Assembly: GCF_021278985.1 (NCBI RefSeq)
Contig: NZ_CP082833.1
Location: forward strand, 1,612,001-1,676,000
Direction of reading: 5' to 3'
DNA length: 64,000 nucleotides
Origin: Citrobacter rodentium NBRC 105723 = DSM 16636
GTDB lineage: Bacteria; Pseudomonadota; Gammaproteobacteria; Enterobacterales; Enterobacteriaceae
The translations under genes were made by a program, and so were the position numbers. How positions within the stretch are numbered: position 1 is the first letter of the stretch; each line of letters opens with the position of its first letter. Of the stretch, positions 1 through 8,850 are shown one piece after another. A model generated the notes under the pieces. The model did not search any database and was not told the origin of the DNA. It saw only the letters and a list, made by a program, of their open reading frames with translations.

Positions 1-16
1 CGGGTCTGCAAGACCG

Positions 17-86
17 TAGGCCGGGTAAGCGCAGCGCCATCCGGTAGTATTCGTAGGCCGGATAAGCGTAGCGCCATCCGGCATTA
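17..86. repeat. REP/BIME pair upstream of argH
   Basis: Two similar units, each reading roughly taggccgg-taagcg-agcgccatccgg, lie in tandem just before argH. Each can fold into the short GC-rich hairpin typical of enterobacterial REP elements. They fill the space between the expected argB end (outside the window) and argH. If transcribed in an argCBH operon they would stabilise or punctuate the mRNA; that role is inference from the family. Confidence 0.8.
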
Positions 87-111
87 ACATCAGAATTTAA
101 GGACGTACGTT

Positions 112-1485
112 ATGGCACTTTGGGGTGGGCGTTTTACACAGGCAGCAGATCAGCGGTTTAAACAGTTCAACGACTCGTTGCGCTTCGACTACCGCCTGGC
201 GGAGCAGGATATTGTGGGCTCTGTCGCCTGGTCCAAAGCGCTGGTCACCGTCGGCGTGTTAACCGCGGACGAACAGCGCCAGCTGGAAGAGGCGCTCAAC
301 GTTTTGCTGGAAGAGGTTCGCGCGAATCCGCAGCAGATCCTGGAAAGCGACGCGGAAGATATTCACAGCTGGGTGGAAGGTAAGCTGATCGACAAAGTCG
401 GTCAGTTAGGCAAAAAGCTGCATACCGGACGTAGCCGTAACGACCAGGTCGCCACCGATTTGAAGCTGTGGTGCAAAGATACGGTCGGCGAGCTGCTTGC
501 CGCCAACCGCCAGCTGCAAAGCGCGCTGGTGGCAACGGCAGAGGTTAATCAGGATGCGGTGATGCCGGGTTATACCCATTTGCAGCGTGCGCAGCCGGTG
601 ACGTTTGCCCACTGGTGCCTGGCGTATGTGGAAATGCTGGCGCGCGACGAAAGCCGCCTGCAGGATGCCCTGAAGCGTCTGGACGTCAGCCCGTTAGGCT
701 GCGGCGCGCTGGCGGGCACCGCCTATGAGATCGACCGGGAACAGCTGGCCGGCTGGCTGGGCTTTGCTTGCGCGACGTGTAACAGCCTGGACAGCGTCTC
801 CGACCGCGATCACGTGCTGGAACTGCTGTCGGGCGCCGCTATCGGCATGGTGCACCTGTCGCGTTTTGCCGAAGACCTGATTTTCTTTAACACCGGCGAA
901 GCGGGATTTGTCGAGCTGTCTGACCGCGTGACCTCCGGTTCGTCGCTGATGCCGCAGAAGAAAAACCCGGATGCGCTGGAGCTGATTCGCGGCAAGTGTG
1001 GCCGGGTGCAGGGCGCGCTGACCGGCATGATGATGACGTTGAAAGGTCTGCCGCTGGCCTACAACAAGGATATGCAGGAAGACAAAGAGGGGCTGTTCGA
1101 CGCGCTCGACACCTGGCTGGATTGTCTGCATATGGCCACGCTGGTGCTGGACGGTATTCAGGTGCGGCGTCCACGCTGCCAGGAAGCCGCGCAGCAGGGC
1201 TATGCTAACGCCACTGAACTGGCGGACTATCTGGTGGCGAAAGGCGTGCCGTTCCGTGAAGCGCACCATATCGTGGGTGAAACGGTGGTGGAGGCGATTC
1301 GTCAGGGGAAAGCGCTGGAGGAGCTGCCGCTGGCGGAGCTGCAAAAATTCAGCGGCGTGATTGGCGACGACGTGTATCCCATTCTTTCGTTGCAGTCATG
1401 CCTCGATAAGCGGGCGGCGAAGGGCGGCGTTTCTCCGCAGCAGGTGGCGCAGGCCATTAGCTACGCGAAGGCGCGGCTGGGGTAG
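112..1485 (+). CDS. argH: Argininosuccinate lyase
   Basis: Cytosolic last enzyme of arginine synthesis: it cleaves argininosuccinate to arginine and fumarate. The 457-residue length equals that of the E. coli enzyme. The fumarase/aspartase superfamily signature GSSLMPQKKNPD, which carries the catalytic serine loop, lies near residues 274-286, and the early motif HTGRSRNDQ is near residue 104. An AAGGA ribosome-binding site precedes the ATG. It is presumably the last gene of argCBH; the upstream genes are outside the window and a terminator follows. The frame is intact with no oddities. Confidence 0.97.
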   Translation: MALWGGRFTQAADQRFKQFNDSLRFDYRLAEQDIVGSVAWSKALVTVGVLTADEQRQLEEALNVLLEEVRANPQQILESDAEDIHSWVEGKLIDKVGQLGKKLHTGRSRNDQVATDLKLWCKDTVGELLAANRQLQSALVATAEVNQDAVMPGYTHLQRAQPVTFAHWCLAYVEMLARDESRLQDALKRLDVSPLGCGALAGTAYEIDREQLAGWLGFACATCNSLDSVSDRDHVLELLSGAAIGMVHLSRFAEDLIFFNTGEAGFVELSDRVTSGSSLMPQKKNPDALELIRGKCGRVQGALTGMMMTLKGLPLAYNKDMQEDKEGLFDALDTWLDCLHMATLVLDGIQVRRPRCQEAAQQGYANATELADYLVAKGVPFREAHHIVGETVVEAIRQGKALEELPLAELQKFSGVIGDDVYPILSLQSCLDKRAAKGGVSPQQVAQAISYAKARLG

Positions 1486-1489
1486 AGGA

Positions 1490-1557
1490 GTTTGCCGGAT
1501 AAACGAAGCGCATCCGGCAACAAGCTTTAAGAGCCTGGCCCTGTGCCGGGCTTTTTT
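1490..1557 (+). terminator. REP remnant and intrinsic terminator after argH
   Basis: A short REP-like hairpin (gccggataa...catccggc) is followed by a GC-rich stem (about 1532-1551, gcctggc/gccgggc with one wobble) and a run of six T. The placement ends argH transcription before the convergent oxyS terminator. Confidence 0.75.
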
Positions 1558-1569
1558 ATGCAAAAAAAA

Positions 1570-1677
1570 TGCGGACCACGGGGTCCGCAAAAGTTCACGT
1601 TGGCTTTAGTTATTCGGGTTGAGAGAAACTCTCTGAACGTGCGGTGGCTTCAAGGGTTAAACGTACCGCTCCGTTTC
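1570..1677 (-). ncRNA. oxyS: OxyS oxidative-stress small RNA
   Basis: Read on the minus strand, the segment starts GAAACGGAGCGG and ends in a perfect hairpin (gcggacc...ggtccgc, 1571-1588) followed by a run of eight T. The unpaired linker AATAACTAAAGCCAACGTGA is the Hfq-binding stretch known from E. coli OxyS. The length of about 108 nt matches the 109-nt E. coli RNA, and the position divergent from oxyR is conserved. OxyS is induced by OxyR under peroxide and regulates targets such as fhlA by base pairing. The middle loop differs from E. coli at several positions. Confidence 0.93.
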
Positions 1678-1702
1678 GTGTTGTATTATTAGTCAGAAAG
1701 CT

Positions 1703-1751
1703 TGATAGGGATAATCGTTGGTTGCTATGCTACCTATCGCCATGAACTATC
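1703..1751. promoter_or_regulatory. OxyR operator between oxyS and oxyR
   Basis: The segment from GATAG (1703-1707) to CTATCG (1747-1752) contains spaced ATAG/CTAT half-elements matching the extended OxyR tetramer site. It overlaps the divergent oxyS and oxyR promoter region. In E. coli this site mediates OxyR autorepression and oxyS activation; here the function is inferred from sequence and position. Confidence 0.85.
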
Positions 1752-1771
1752 GTGGCGACGGAGGATGAATA

Positions 1772-2689
1772 ATGAATATTCGTGATCTTGAATACCTGGT
1801 GGCATTAGCCGAACACCGCCATTTCCGGCGTGCGGCTGACTCCTGTCACGTCAGTCAGCCGACGCTCAGCGGGCAAATCCGCAAGCTGGAAGATGAGCTG
1901 GGGGTGATGCTGCTGGAGCGGACGAGTCGTAAAGTGCTGTTCACGCAGGCGGGTTTGCTGCTGGTGGACCAGGCGCGCACCGTGCTGCGTGAGGTCAAAG
2001 TGCTCAAGGAGATGGCAAGCCAGCAGGGCGAGACCATGTCAGGTCCACTGCATATTGGCTTAATTCCGACGGTAGGCCCTTACCTGCTGCCGCATATTAT
2101 TCCGATGCTGCACCAGACTTTCCCGAAGCTGGAAATGTATCTGCACGAAGCGCAAACCCATCAGCTGCTGGCGCAGCTGGATAGCGGTAAGCTGGACTGC
2201 GTTATTCTGGCGCTGGTGAAAGAGAGTGAAGCGTTTATTGAAGTGCCGCTGTTCGACGAGCCGATGCTGCTGGCGATCTATGAAGATCACCCGTGGGCGA
2301 ATCGCGATTGCGTGCCGATGGCCGATCTGGCTGGCGAAAAACTGCTGATGCTGGAAGATGGTCACTGTCTGCGCGACCAGGCGATGGGCTTCTGCTTTGA
2401 AGCGGGCGCTGATGAAGATACCCACTTCCGCGCGACCAGTCTGGAAACGCTGCGCAACATGGTGGCGGCGGGCAGTGGGATTACGTTACTGCCAGCGCTG
2501 GCGGTGCCGCAGGAGCGCAGGCGTGACGGCGTCGTCTATCTGCCGTGCATTAAGCCGGAACCGCGCCGTACGGTAGGGCTGGTTTATCGTCCGGGTTCGC
2601 CGCTGCGCAGTCGCTATGAGCAACTGGCGGAGGCCATCCGTGGGGCGATGGATGGCCATTTCGACAAAGCGTTAAAAAAGGCGGTTTAA
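1772..2689 (+). CDS. oxyR: Hydrogen-peroxide sensor and LysR-type regulator OxyR
   Basis: Redox-switched transcription factor of the peroxide regulon. The 305 residues equal the E. coli protein. A LysR-type winged helix-turn-helix occupies residues 1-60 and a periplasmic-binding-protein-like sensor domain the rest. The two switch cysteines lie in HCLRDQAMGFCFE; counting from the ATG they are Cys199 and Cys208, which form the peroxide-induced disulfide. GGAGG precedes the start. The divergent oxyS and operator lie upstream. The 3' end overlaps the convergent sthA by 18 bp, as in relatives. Confidence 0.98.
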   Translation: MNIRDLEYLVALAEHRHFRRAADSCHVSQPTLSGQIRKLEDELGVMLLERTSRKVLFTQAGLLLVDQARTVLREVKVLKEMASQQGETMSGPLHIGLIPTVGPYLLPHIIPMLHQTFPKLEMYLHEAQTHQLLAQLDSGKLDCVILALVKESEAFIEVPLFDEPMLLAIYEDHPWANRDCVPMADLAGEKLLMLEDGHCLRDQAMGFCFEAGADEDTHFRATSLETLRNMVAAGSGITLLPALAVPQERRRDGVVYLPCIKPEPRRTVGLVYRPGSPLRSRYEQLAEAIRGAMDGHFDKALKKAV

Positions 2690-4072
2690 GCCGTTCAGCA
2701 CCGCTACCCGATAGGCTTCGGCCATTGTCGGGTAGTTAAAGGTGGTGTTAACAAAATACTCAATGGTGTTACCGCCGCCTTTCTGCTCCATGATCGCCTG
2801 GCCGATGTGAATAATCTCGGCCGCGCGTTCGCCAAAGCAGTGAATCCCGAGAATTTCTTTCGTTTCCCGGTGAAACAAAATCTTCAGCGTGCCGACGTTC
2901 ATACCGACAATCTGCGCGCGCGCCAGATGCTTAAACTGCGCACGACCCACTTCGTAAGGCACTTTCATCGCCGTCAGCTGCTGTTCGGTTTTCCCCACGG
3001 AGCTGATTTCAGGAATGGTGTAGATGCCGGTCGGGATATCTTCAATCAGATGTGCCGTCGCTTCACCCTTCACCAGCGCCTGCGCGGCGATGCGCCCCTG
3101 ATCGTAGGCGGCGGACGCCAGGCTCGGATAACCAATTACATCGCCCACTGCGTAAACGTGCGGCAGCGCGGTCTGGTACATGCTATTGACCTTCAACTGC
3201 CCGCGGCTGTCCGTTTCGAGGCCGATATTCTGTAAGGCCAGGGAGTCGGTATTCCCGGTGCGGCCATTGGCGTACAGCAGGCAGTCGGCCTTCAGCTTTT
3301 TGCCTGACTTGAGATGCATAATCACGCCGTCATCGCAGCCTTCAATCTTCTCATACTCTTCGTTGTGACGAATAACGACGCCGCTGTTCCAGAAGTGGTA
3401 GGAGAGGGAGTCTGACATCTCCTGGTCGAGAAAGGCCAGCAGACGATCGCGGGTATTGATCAAATCGACTTTAACGTCCATTCCGCGGAAGATCGACGCA
3501 TATTCGCAGCCGATCACCCCTGCGCCATAAATAATCACGTGACGCGGTTCATGATGCAGACTGAGAATAGAGTCGCTGTCATAAATGCGCGGGTGGGAGA
3601 AATCGACGTCCGCCGGATGGTAGGGGCGGGAACCGCAGGCAATGACAAATTTTTCTGCGGTCAGGGTTTCGACCGTGCCGTCGGAGCATTCCAGCGCCAG
3701 CGTATGCTCGTCAACGAAATGGGCATTGCCCTGTAAAATTTCGCAGTGGTTACGCTCATAGAATCCCTGCCGCATACGCGTTTGCTGGTTAATCACGTTA
3801 TCGGCATGGTTAAGAATGTCGGCGAAGGAGGAACGGAGCAGGCGGGAGTGATCGCTGTAAAGGGGGTTCTGGTTAAATTCAATAATACGACTGACGGCAT
3901 GGCGGAGCGCTTTTGACGGGATGGTGCCCCAGTGGGTGCAACCGCCGCCAACGTTATGGTAGCGCTCAATAACCGCAACGCGGGCTCCTTGCTTAACCAG
4001 ACCCATTGCAGCGCCTTCGCCGCCGGGGCCTGAACCTATTACTATGGCATCGTAATCCCAGGAATGTGGCAT
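2672..4072 (-). CDS. sthA: Soluble pyridine nucleotide transhydrogenase
   Basis: FAD enzyme that equilibrates NADPH and NAD+, mainly reoxidising excess NADPH. From the internal ATG at 4072 (MPHSWDYD) it is 466 residues, the E. coli length; the earlier ATG would add four residues. The N-terminus has a dinucleotide fold (IVIGSGPGGEGAAMG), and a second NAD(P) fold appears as IYGAGVIGCEYAS. The redox-disulfide position reads GGGCTHWGTIPSKA and so lacks the second cysteine of the lipoamide dehydrogenase family, which is characteristic of SthA. It converges on oxyR and is divergent from fabR. Confidence 0.97.
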   Translation of the reverse strand: MPHSWDYDAIVIGSGPGGEGAAMGLVKQGARVAVIERYHNVGGGCTHWGTIPSKALRHAVSRIIEFNQNPLYSDHSRLLRSSFADILNHADNVINQQTRMRQGFYERNHCEILQGNAHFVDEHTLALECSDGTVETLTAEKFVIACGSRPYHPADVDFSHPRIYDSDSILSLHHEPRHVIIYGAGVIGCEYASIFRGMDVKVDLINTRDRLLAFLDQEMSDSLSYHFWNSGVVIRHNEEYEKIEGCDDGVIMHLKSGKKLKADCLLYANGRTGNTDSLALQNIGLETDSRGQLKVNSMYQTALPHVYAVGDVIGYPSLASAAYDQGRIAAQALVKGEATAHLIEDIPTGIYTIPEISSVGKTEQQLTAMKVPYEVGRAQFKHLARAQIVGMNVGTLKILFHRETKEILGIHCFGERAAEIIHIGQAIMEQKGGGNTIEYFVNTTFNYPTMAEAYRVAVLNGLNRLF

Positions 4073-4273
4073 GGTATGACTCACCTGTTTTTATACATAA
4101 AATAAACACGATGATAACATTCGCCTGCCTTTAACCCAATTATCGTTGTGCTTTTTTGCGAAGCAGGAGCACAAACTGCGCGTAAACAATCATTCACAAA
4201 GCTGAACAAACAGATTAACTTTGAACTCTGGTATAGTGCCAGGCAAGGCATATGGAAGGACTCAGACATCGTG

Positions 4274-4921
4274 ATGGGCGTTAGAGCGCAGCAAAAAGAA
4301 AAAACCCGGCGTTCGCTGGTAGAAGCCGCATTTAGTCAACTGAGCGCTGAGCGTAGCTTTGCCAGCCTCAGTTTGCGTGAGGTTGCGCGGGAAGCGGGTA
4401 TTGCGCCAACCTCATTTTATCGTCATTTCCGTGATGTTGACGAACTGGGGCTGACAATGGTCGATGAAAGCGGCCTGATGCTGCGACAGCTGATGCGCCA
4501 GGCGCGTCAGCGCATCGCCAAAGGCGGGAGCGTGATCCGTACCTCGGTTTCCACATTTATGGAGTTCATTGGCAACAACCCGAACGCCTTCCGTTTATTA
4601 TTGCGCGAACGTTCCGGCACCTCGGCCGCTTTTCGTGCCGCCGTTGCGCGTGAAATTCAGCATTTTATCGCGGAACTTGCGGACTATCTGGAACTCGAAA
4701 ACCATATGCCGCGCGCCTTCACGGAAGCGCAAGCCGAAGCGATGGTGACGATTGTCTTTAGCGCGGGGGCTGAGGCGCTGGATGTGGGGGCGGAACAGCG
4801 CCGACAATTAGAAGAGCGACTGGTATTGCAACTGCGCATGATTGCGAAAGGGGCCTATTACTGGTATCGCCGTGAACAAGAGAAGATGTCCCTTATGCCG
4901 GACAATGTGAAGGAAGAGTAA
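4274..4921 (+). CDS. fabR: TetR-family repressor of unsaturated fatty-acid synthesis FabR
   Basis: TetR-family regulator that represses fabA and fabB and so sets the membrane unsaturated/saturated ratio. The chosen start ATG (MGVRAQQKEK) gives 215 residues as in E. coli. The open frame extends upstream to 4148, but those residues do not resemble the family. The helix-turn-helix is near residues 28-55 (LREVAREAGIAPTSFYRHF). The last base of its TAA is the first base of the yijD ATG, so the two genes are translationally coupled. Confidence 0.95.
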   Translation: MGVRAQQKEKTRRSLVEAAFSQLSAERSFASLSLREVAREAGIAPTSFYRHFRDVDELGLTMVDESGLMLRQLMRQARQRIAKGGSVIRTSVSTFMEFIGNNPNAFRLLLRERSGTSAAFRAAVAREIQHFIAELADYLELENHMPRAFTEAQAEAMVTIVFSAGAEALDVGAEQRRQLEERLVLQLRMIAKGAYYWYRREQEKMSLMPDNVKEE

Positions 4922-5280
4922 TGAAACAGTCAGTTCAGGATAAAGGTACGCTGCTGCTGGCGCTGGTCGCTGGCTTATCGATCAATGGCACATTCGCGGC
5001 GCTGTTCAGCTCTATCGTGCCGTTCTCTGTATTCCCGATTATTTCGCTGGTGCTGACGGTGTACTGTCTGCATCAACGTTATCAGAATCGCACCATGCCC
5101 GTGGGGTTGCCGGGTCTGGCTGCGGCCTGCTTTATTCTTGGCGTGCTGCTGTACAGCACCGTGGTGCGCGCGGAGTATCCGGATATCGGCTCCAACTTCT
5201 TCCCGGCGGTGCTGTCGGTGATTCTGGTGTTCTGGATTGGCGTGAAGATGCGTAATCGCCCGCAGGATATCGCGGAATAA
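4921..5280 (+). CDS. yijD: Inner-membrane protein YijD (DUF1422)
   Basis: A 119-residue hydrophobic protein with about three to four membrane segments (for example LLLALVAGLSINGTFAALF and FPIISLVLTVYCL). It belongs to the conserved, uncharacterised YijD family. It overlaps fabR by one base (TAATG), so the two are surely cotranscribed. The function is unknown; the fixed pairing with a membrane-lipid regulator suggests a membrane-related role. A REP/BIME array follows. Confidence 0.92.
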   Translation: MKQSVQDKGTLLLALVAGLSINGTFAALFSSIVPFSVFPIISLVLTVYCLHQRYQNRTMPVGLPGLAAACFILGVLLYSTVVRAEYPDIGSNFFPAVLSVILVFWIGVKMRNRPQDIAE

Positions 5281-5535
5281 CGTCAATGCCGGATGGCGAC
5301 GCAAGCGCCTTATCCGGCCTACAGGGGCATATATTACGTAGGCCAGGCAGGCGAAGTGCCCCAGCAAAACGCCGAGTGGTGTACTCATTTGTAGGCCGGG
5401 CAAGCGAAGCGCCCCCGGCAAAACGCCGGATGGCGTACTCATTTGTAGGCCGGGCAAGCGAAGCGCCCCCGGCAAAACGCCGAGTGGTGTACTCATCTGT
5501 AGGCCGGGCAAGCGAAGCGCCCGGCAAGCCGCCTC
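5281..5535. repeat. Tandem REP/BIME array between yijD and trmA
   Basis: The array starts with a REP hairpin (5286-5322). Then a unit of 53-54 bp beginning gtaggcc is repeated at 5338, 5391 and 5445, with a partial fourth copy at 5499. Each unit contains a GC-rich palindrome (gccgggc...gcccccggc) and the linker aaaacgccg-tggtgtactcat. Copies 2 and 3 are nearly identical, while copy 1 is more diverged. It sits between convergent yijD and trmA, where such arrays protect 3' ends or bind gyrase. Open frames across it are by-products of the repeat. Confidence 0.88.
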
Positions 5536-5537
5536 TG

Positions 5538-6638
5538 CTACTTCGCGGTGAGTAGCACCCCGCACTCCATGTGGTGCGTGTAGGGGAACTGATCGAACAG
5601 CGCCAGACGTTCAATCTTATGCGTCTGGCTTAATGTTTCCAGGTTTTTGCACAGCGTCTGCGGGTTACAGGAGATATATAAAATCCGCGGGTACGCCTGC
5701 ACCATCTTCTCTGTCTCGCTGTCCAGCCCGCTGCGCGGCGGATCGACAAAAATGGTTTCGCACTGATAGCTTTTCAGATCGACACCCTTCAGGCGGTTAA
5801 ACTCGCGAACGCCATTCATCGCCTGAGTAAATTCCTCTGCCGCCATGCGAATAATCTGCACGTTTTCGATGCCGTTCGCCGCAATGTTGTACTGCGCCGC
5901 GGCGACGGACGGCTTGGCGATTTCAGTGGCCAGCACGTGGTCAAAGTTACGCGCCAGCGCTAAAGAGAAGTTGCCGTTGCCGCAGTATAGTTCCAGCAGA
6001 TCGCCTTTCGACCCTCTGGTGACATCCAGCGCCCACTCCAGCATCTGAATATTCATCGCCGCATTCGGCTGGGTGAAGCTGTTTTCTACCTGACGGTAGA
6101 TCATCTCTTTACCCGCCACCGGCAGACGTTCGTCGATGTAATCCTGATCCAGTTCGATCTTGGTCTTCGTCGCCCGGCCAATCAGATGCACGTTCAGATT
6201 CTGCGCGCGCAGGGCGTCACGCAGTGCTTCCGCTTCCTGCCGCCACGCCTCGTCCAGCTTCTTATGGTACAGCAGCGACACCACCGCCTGGTTGCTCATG
6301 GTGGTGAGGTAATCAATCTGAAACAGCTTTTGCCGCAGAACAGGGTTGTTGCGCACGCCTGCAATCATTGCGCTCATCAGTTGGTTAATCAACTCACTCG
6401 CCGCCGGGAAGCTGTCGACGCGAATGCGGCTTTTCGTCTGCTGATCGAAAATAATATGGTACAGGTCATCGCCGTCGTGCCAGATGCGGAACTCGGCGCG
6501 CATACGGTAATGGCTGACCGGCGAGCGGAACACTTCCGGAACCAGGTCAGAAAACGGCGCCATCATACTCTGTAAGCGCACCACTTTTTCGGCGAGCTGC
6601 GCGTCATACTGTTCTGTCGGAAGGTGTTCGGGGGTCAT
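5538..6638 (-). CDS. trmA: tRNA (uracil-5-)-methyltransferase TrmA
   Basis: Makes ribothymidine at position 54 of the tRNA T-loop using S-adenosylmethionine; it also acts on tmRNA in relatives. The 366 residues equal the E. coli enzyme. The SAM-binding motif LLELYCGNGNFSLALA lies mid-protein. The catalytic nucleophile is Cys324 in YISCNPQTLCKN, and FVDPPRSG precedes it. It is transcribed away from btuB and ends beside the tandem REP array. The C-terminus reads MECGVLLTAK, the usual base-carrying region. Confidence 0.97.
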   Translation of the reverse strand: MTPEHLPTEQYDAQLAEKVVRLQSMMAPFSDLVPEVFRSPVSHYRMRAEFRIWHDGDDLYHIIFDQQTKSRIRVDSFPAASELINQLMSAMIAGVRNNPVLRQKLFQIDYLTTMSNQAVVSLLYHKKLDEAWRQEAEALRDALRAQNLNVHLIGRATKTKIELDQDYIDERLPVAGKEMIYRQVENSFTQPNAAMNIQMLEWALDVTRGSKGDLLELYCGNGNFSLALARNFDHVLATEIAKPSVAAAQYNIAANGIENVQIIRMAAEEFTQAMNGVREFNRLKGVDLKSYQCETIFVDPPRSGLDSETEKMVQAYPRILYISCNPQTLCKNLETLSQTHKIERLALFDQFPYTHHMECGVLLTAK

Positions 6639-6751
6639 GATGCATCCTGAAAAATAAAAGTACGCGGGGATTGTAGGGATTGCTCAACGGATGTCCAGTT
6701 ATTGATGACTTCTCATATTTAACAAACGCGCTGGACAGTAAGTTGTAACAG

Positions 6752-6950
6752 ACTGTAGCATCCGTGTGCCGGTCCTGTGAGTTAAAAGGGAATCCAGTGC
6801 GAATCTGGGGCTGACGCGCAGCGGTAAGGAAAGGTGAAATGAGAGCGTAAGCAGACACTGCCTGCGGGTGGGAAGTCTTCATTTCTGCTATCCCCTAAAA
6901 GGATAACCTTCCGAGCCCGAAGACCTGCCGGCTAACGTCGCAACTGGTTT
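6752..6950 (+). ncRNA. Cobalamin (adenosylcobalamin) riboswitch of btuB
   Basis: The btuB leader shows the cobalamin aptamer signature: GGTCCTGTGAGTT... early on, the core GGGAATCCAGTGCGAATCTGG (6788-6808), GCGGTAAGG, and the B12 box GAGCCCGAAGACCTGCCGGC (6913-6932). It is followed by about 60 nt to the btuB ATG, where the expression platform occludes the ribosome-binding site when ligand is bound. In E. coli this element represses btuB translation at high B12. Confidence 0.95.
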
Positions 6951-7011
6951 TCATCATCGCGTACTATCGGTGGGACCTGCGGCATCCTTCTTATATTGCG
7001 GATGCTTTACA

Positions 7012-8850
7012 ATGATTAAAAAAATGTCGCTGCTGACGGCGCTCTCCGTCACGGCTTTTTCTGGTTGGGCACAGGATGCCACCCCGGACACGCTTGTCGT
7101 CACGGCAAATCGCTTTCAACAACCCGTCAACACTGTACTGGCCCCTACGGATATCGTTACCCGGCAGGATATTGAACGCTGGCAGTCCAGAACCGTGCTG
7201 GATGTTATGCGTCGTCTGCCGGGCGTGGATGTCGCGCAGAATGGCGGCATGGGACAGAGCTCTTCGCTTTTTGTGCGTGGGACTGAAGCCAAACACGTCC
7301 TGGTGCTGGTGGATGGCATTCCGGTCGCGCGTCCGGGTATTACCAATAACTCCGATATCGACCAGATTCCGGTTTCGCTGGTGCAGCGCATCGAATATAT
7401 CCGCGGGCCGCGTTCAGCGATCTACGGTTCCGGTGCGATTGGCGGCGTGGTCAATATCATCACTATGGCGGGTGAAGAACGTTCACAGATCAACGCAGGC
7501 GTTGGGTCAAAGGGCTACCAGCAATATGATGGTGCCTGGCGTCAGCGCTTCGGCGATACGGTGGTGACAGCGGCGGGCGCTTACCAGACCACTAAAGGCT
7601 TCGACGTGCAGCCGCGCTCCAGCTATAGCGGGGATGGCGATCGCGACGGTTATCGCAACAAACTGTTCTGGGGCAGCGTTGAACATAAATTCAACGATAA
7701 TTTTGATGGCTATTTTCGCGGCTACGGCTATGCCAGCAACGCCGACTATGACCAGGGCAACTGGGGTTATGACGGCGGAAACGATGAGCACCAAAATTAC
7801 ACCCAGTCGTGGGATACCGGGCTGCGTTTCAATTCCGGGATCTACTCGTCACAACTGGTGGCAAACTACCAGCGTATTAAAGACTACAACTACAGCAGTC
7901 TGAACGGGCGTTATGCAACAGGTTATAGCCTCGATGACATGGAGCAGCGCTATATCCAGTGGGGCAACAATGTTGTTGTGGGACATGGGGCTATCAGTGC
8001 CGGCGTCGACTGGAAGCAGGAAAAGCTGATGTCCTTTGGCGAGTACGGGACTGATAATTACAAGCGCGACAACACCGGGCTTTATCTGACCGGGCAGCAG
8101 CAGATCGACAGCGTGACGCTGGAAGCCTCGGGTCGTGAAGATCACGACGAGCAGTTTGGCTGGCACGGCACCTGGCAAACGGCAGCAGGGTGGCAGTTTG
8201 TCGACGATTATAAAGTGACGCTTTCCTATGGTACGGGCTTCCTCGCGCCTTCGCTTGGGCAGCAGTTTGGCGCTGAACGGTTTGGGATTGCCTCCAACCC
8301 GAACCTGAAGCCGGAAGAGTCAAAGCAATGGGAAGCTGGATTAGAAGGATTGACCGGGCCGGTTGACTGGCGTCTGTCGACCTATCGCTACAAAATCCAG
8401 AATCTGATCGATTACAACGACAATACCTACTTCAACGTCAAATCCGCGACCATTAAAGGCCTGGAGTGGACCGGCAATCTCACTACGGGACCGGTCGATC
8501 ATCGCTTAACGTTGCAATATGTCGACCCGCGCGATGATGAAACCGATCAGCAACTTTACCGTCGCGCAAAACAGCAGGTGAAGTATGAGCTGAGCGGCGA
8601 GGTGTATGAGCTGGGGTGGGATGTGACCTATCAGTACATTGGTGAACGCTATGATTACGACTATGACAATTCCCGCAGAGTCAAAATGGGCGGACTGAGC
8701 GTATGGGATATCGGACTTTCTTATCCTGTCACCTCACATCTCACAGTTCGTGGTAAAATAGCCAACCTGTTCGATAAAGATTACGAGACAGTTTATGGCT
8801 ACCAAACTGCAGGACGGGAATACACCTTGTCTGGCAGCTACACCTTCTGA
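7012..8850 (+). CDS. btuB: TonB-dependent outer-membrane vitamin B12 transporter
   Basis: Outer-membrane beta-barrel that imports cobalamin using TonB energy; in E. coli it is also the receptor for colicin E and phage BF23. I choose the ATG at 7012 (MIKKMSLLTALSVTAF), giving 612 residues with a cleavable signal peptide of about 20. The open frame runs upstream to a GTG inside the riboswitch. The TonB box DTLVVTANR directly follows the signal. The plug domain contains VDGIPVARPG and GSGAIGGVVNIIT, and the C-terminal strand ends YTLSGSYTF with terminal Phe. The 3' end overlaps murI by 56 bp. Confidence 0.97.
   Translation: MIKKMSLLTALSVTAFSGWAQDATPDTLVVTANRFQQPVNTVLAPTDIVTRQDIERWQSRTVLDVMRRLPGVDVAQNGGMGQSSSLFVRGTEAKHVLVLVDGIPVARPGITNNSDIDQIPVSLVQRIEYIRGPRSAIYGSGAIGGVVNIITMAGEERSQINAGVGSKGYQQYDGAWRQRFGDTVVTAAGAYQTTKGFDVQPRSSYSGDGDRDGYRNKLFWGSVEHKFNDNFDGYFRGYGYASNADYDQGNWGYDGGNDEHQNYTQSWDTGLRFNSGIYSSQLVANYQRIKDYNYSSLNGRYATGYSLDDMEQRYIQWGNNVVVGHGAISAGVDWKQEKLMSFGEYGTDNYKRDNTGLYLTGQQQIDSVTLEASGREDHDEQFGWHGTWQTAAGWQFVDDYKVTLSYGTGFLAPSLGQQFGAERFGIASNPNLKPEESKQWEAGLEGLTGPVDWRLSTYRYKIQNLIDYNDNTYFNVKSATIKGLEWTGNLTTGPVDHRLTLQYVDPRDDETDQQLYRRAKQQVKYELSGEVYELGWDVTYQYIGERYDYDYDNSRRVKMGGLSVWDIGLSYPVTSHLTVRGKIANLFDKDYETVYGYQTAGREYTLSGSYTF

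Noticed and set aside
5338..5535. Possible CRISPR array
   Set aside because: The repeated unit has no variable spacers, contains REP palindromes, and no cas genes are nearby.
5132..5614. Repetitive proteins encoded on both strands over the BIME array
   Set aside because: The repeats of LPGLQMSTP type are translations of the 54-bp DNA repeat, with no start signals.
6970..7011. Upstream GTG start for btuB
   Set aside because: It lies in the riboswitch expression platform; the ATG at 7012 begins a proper signal peptide.
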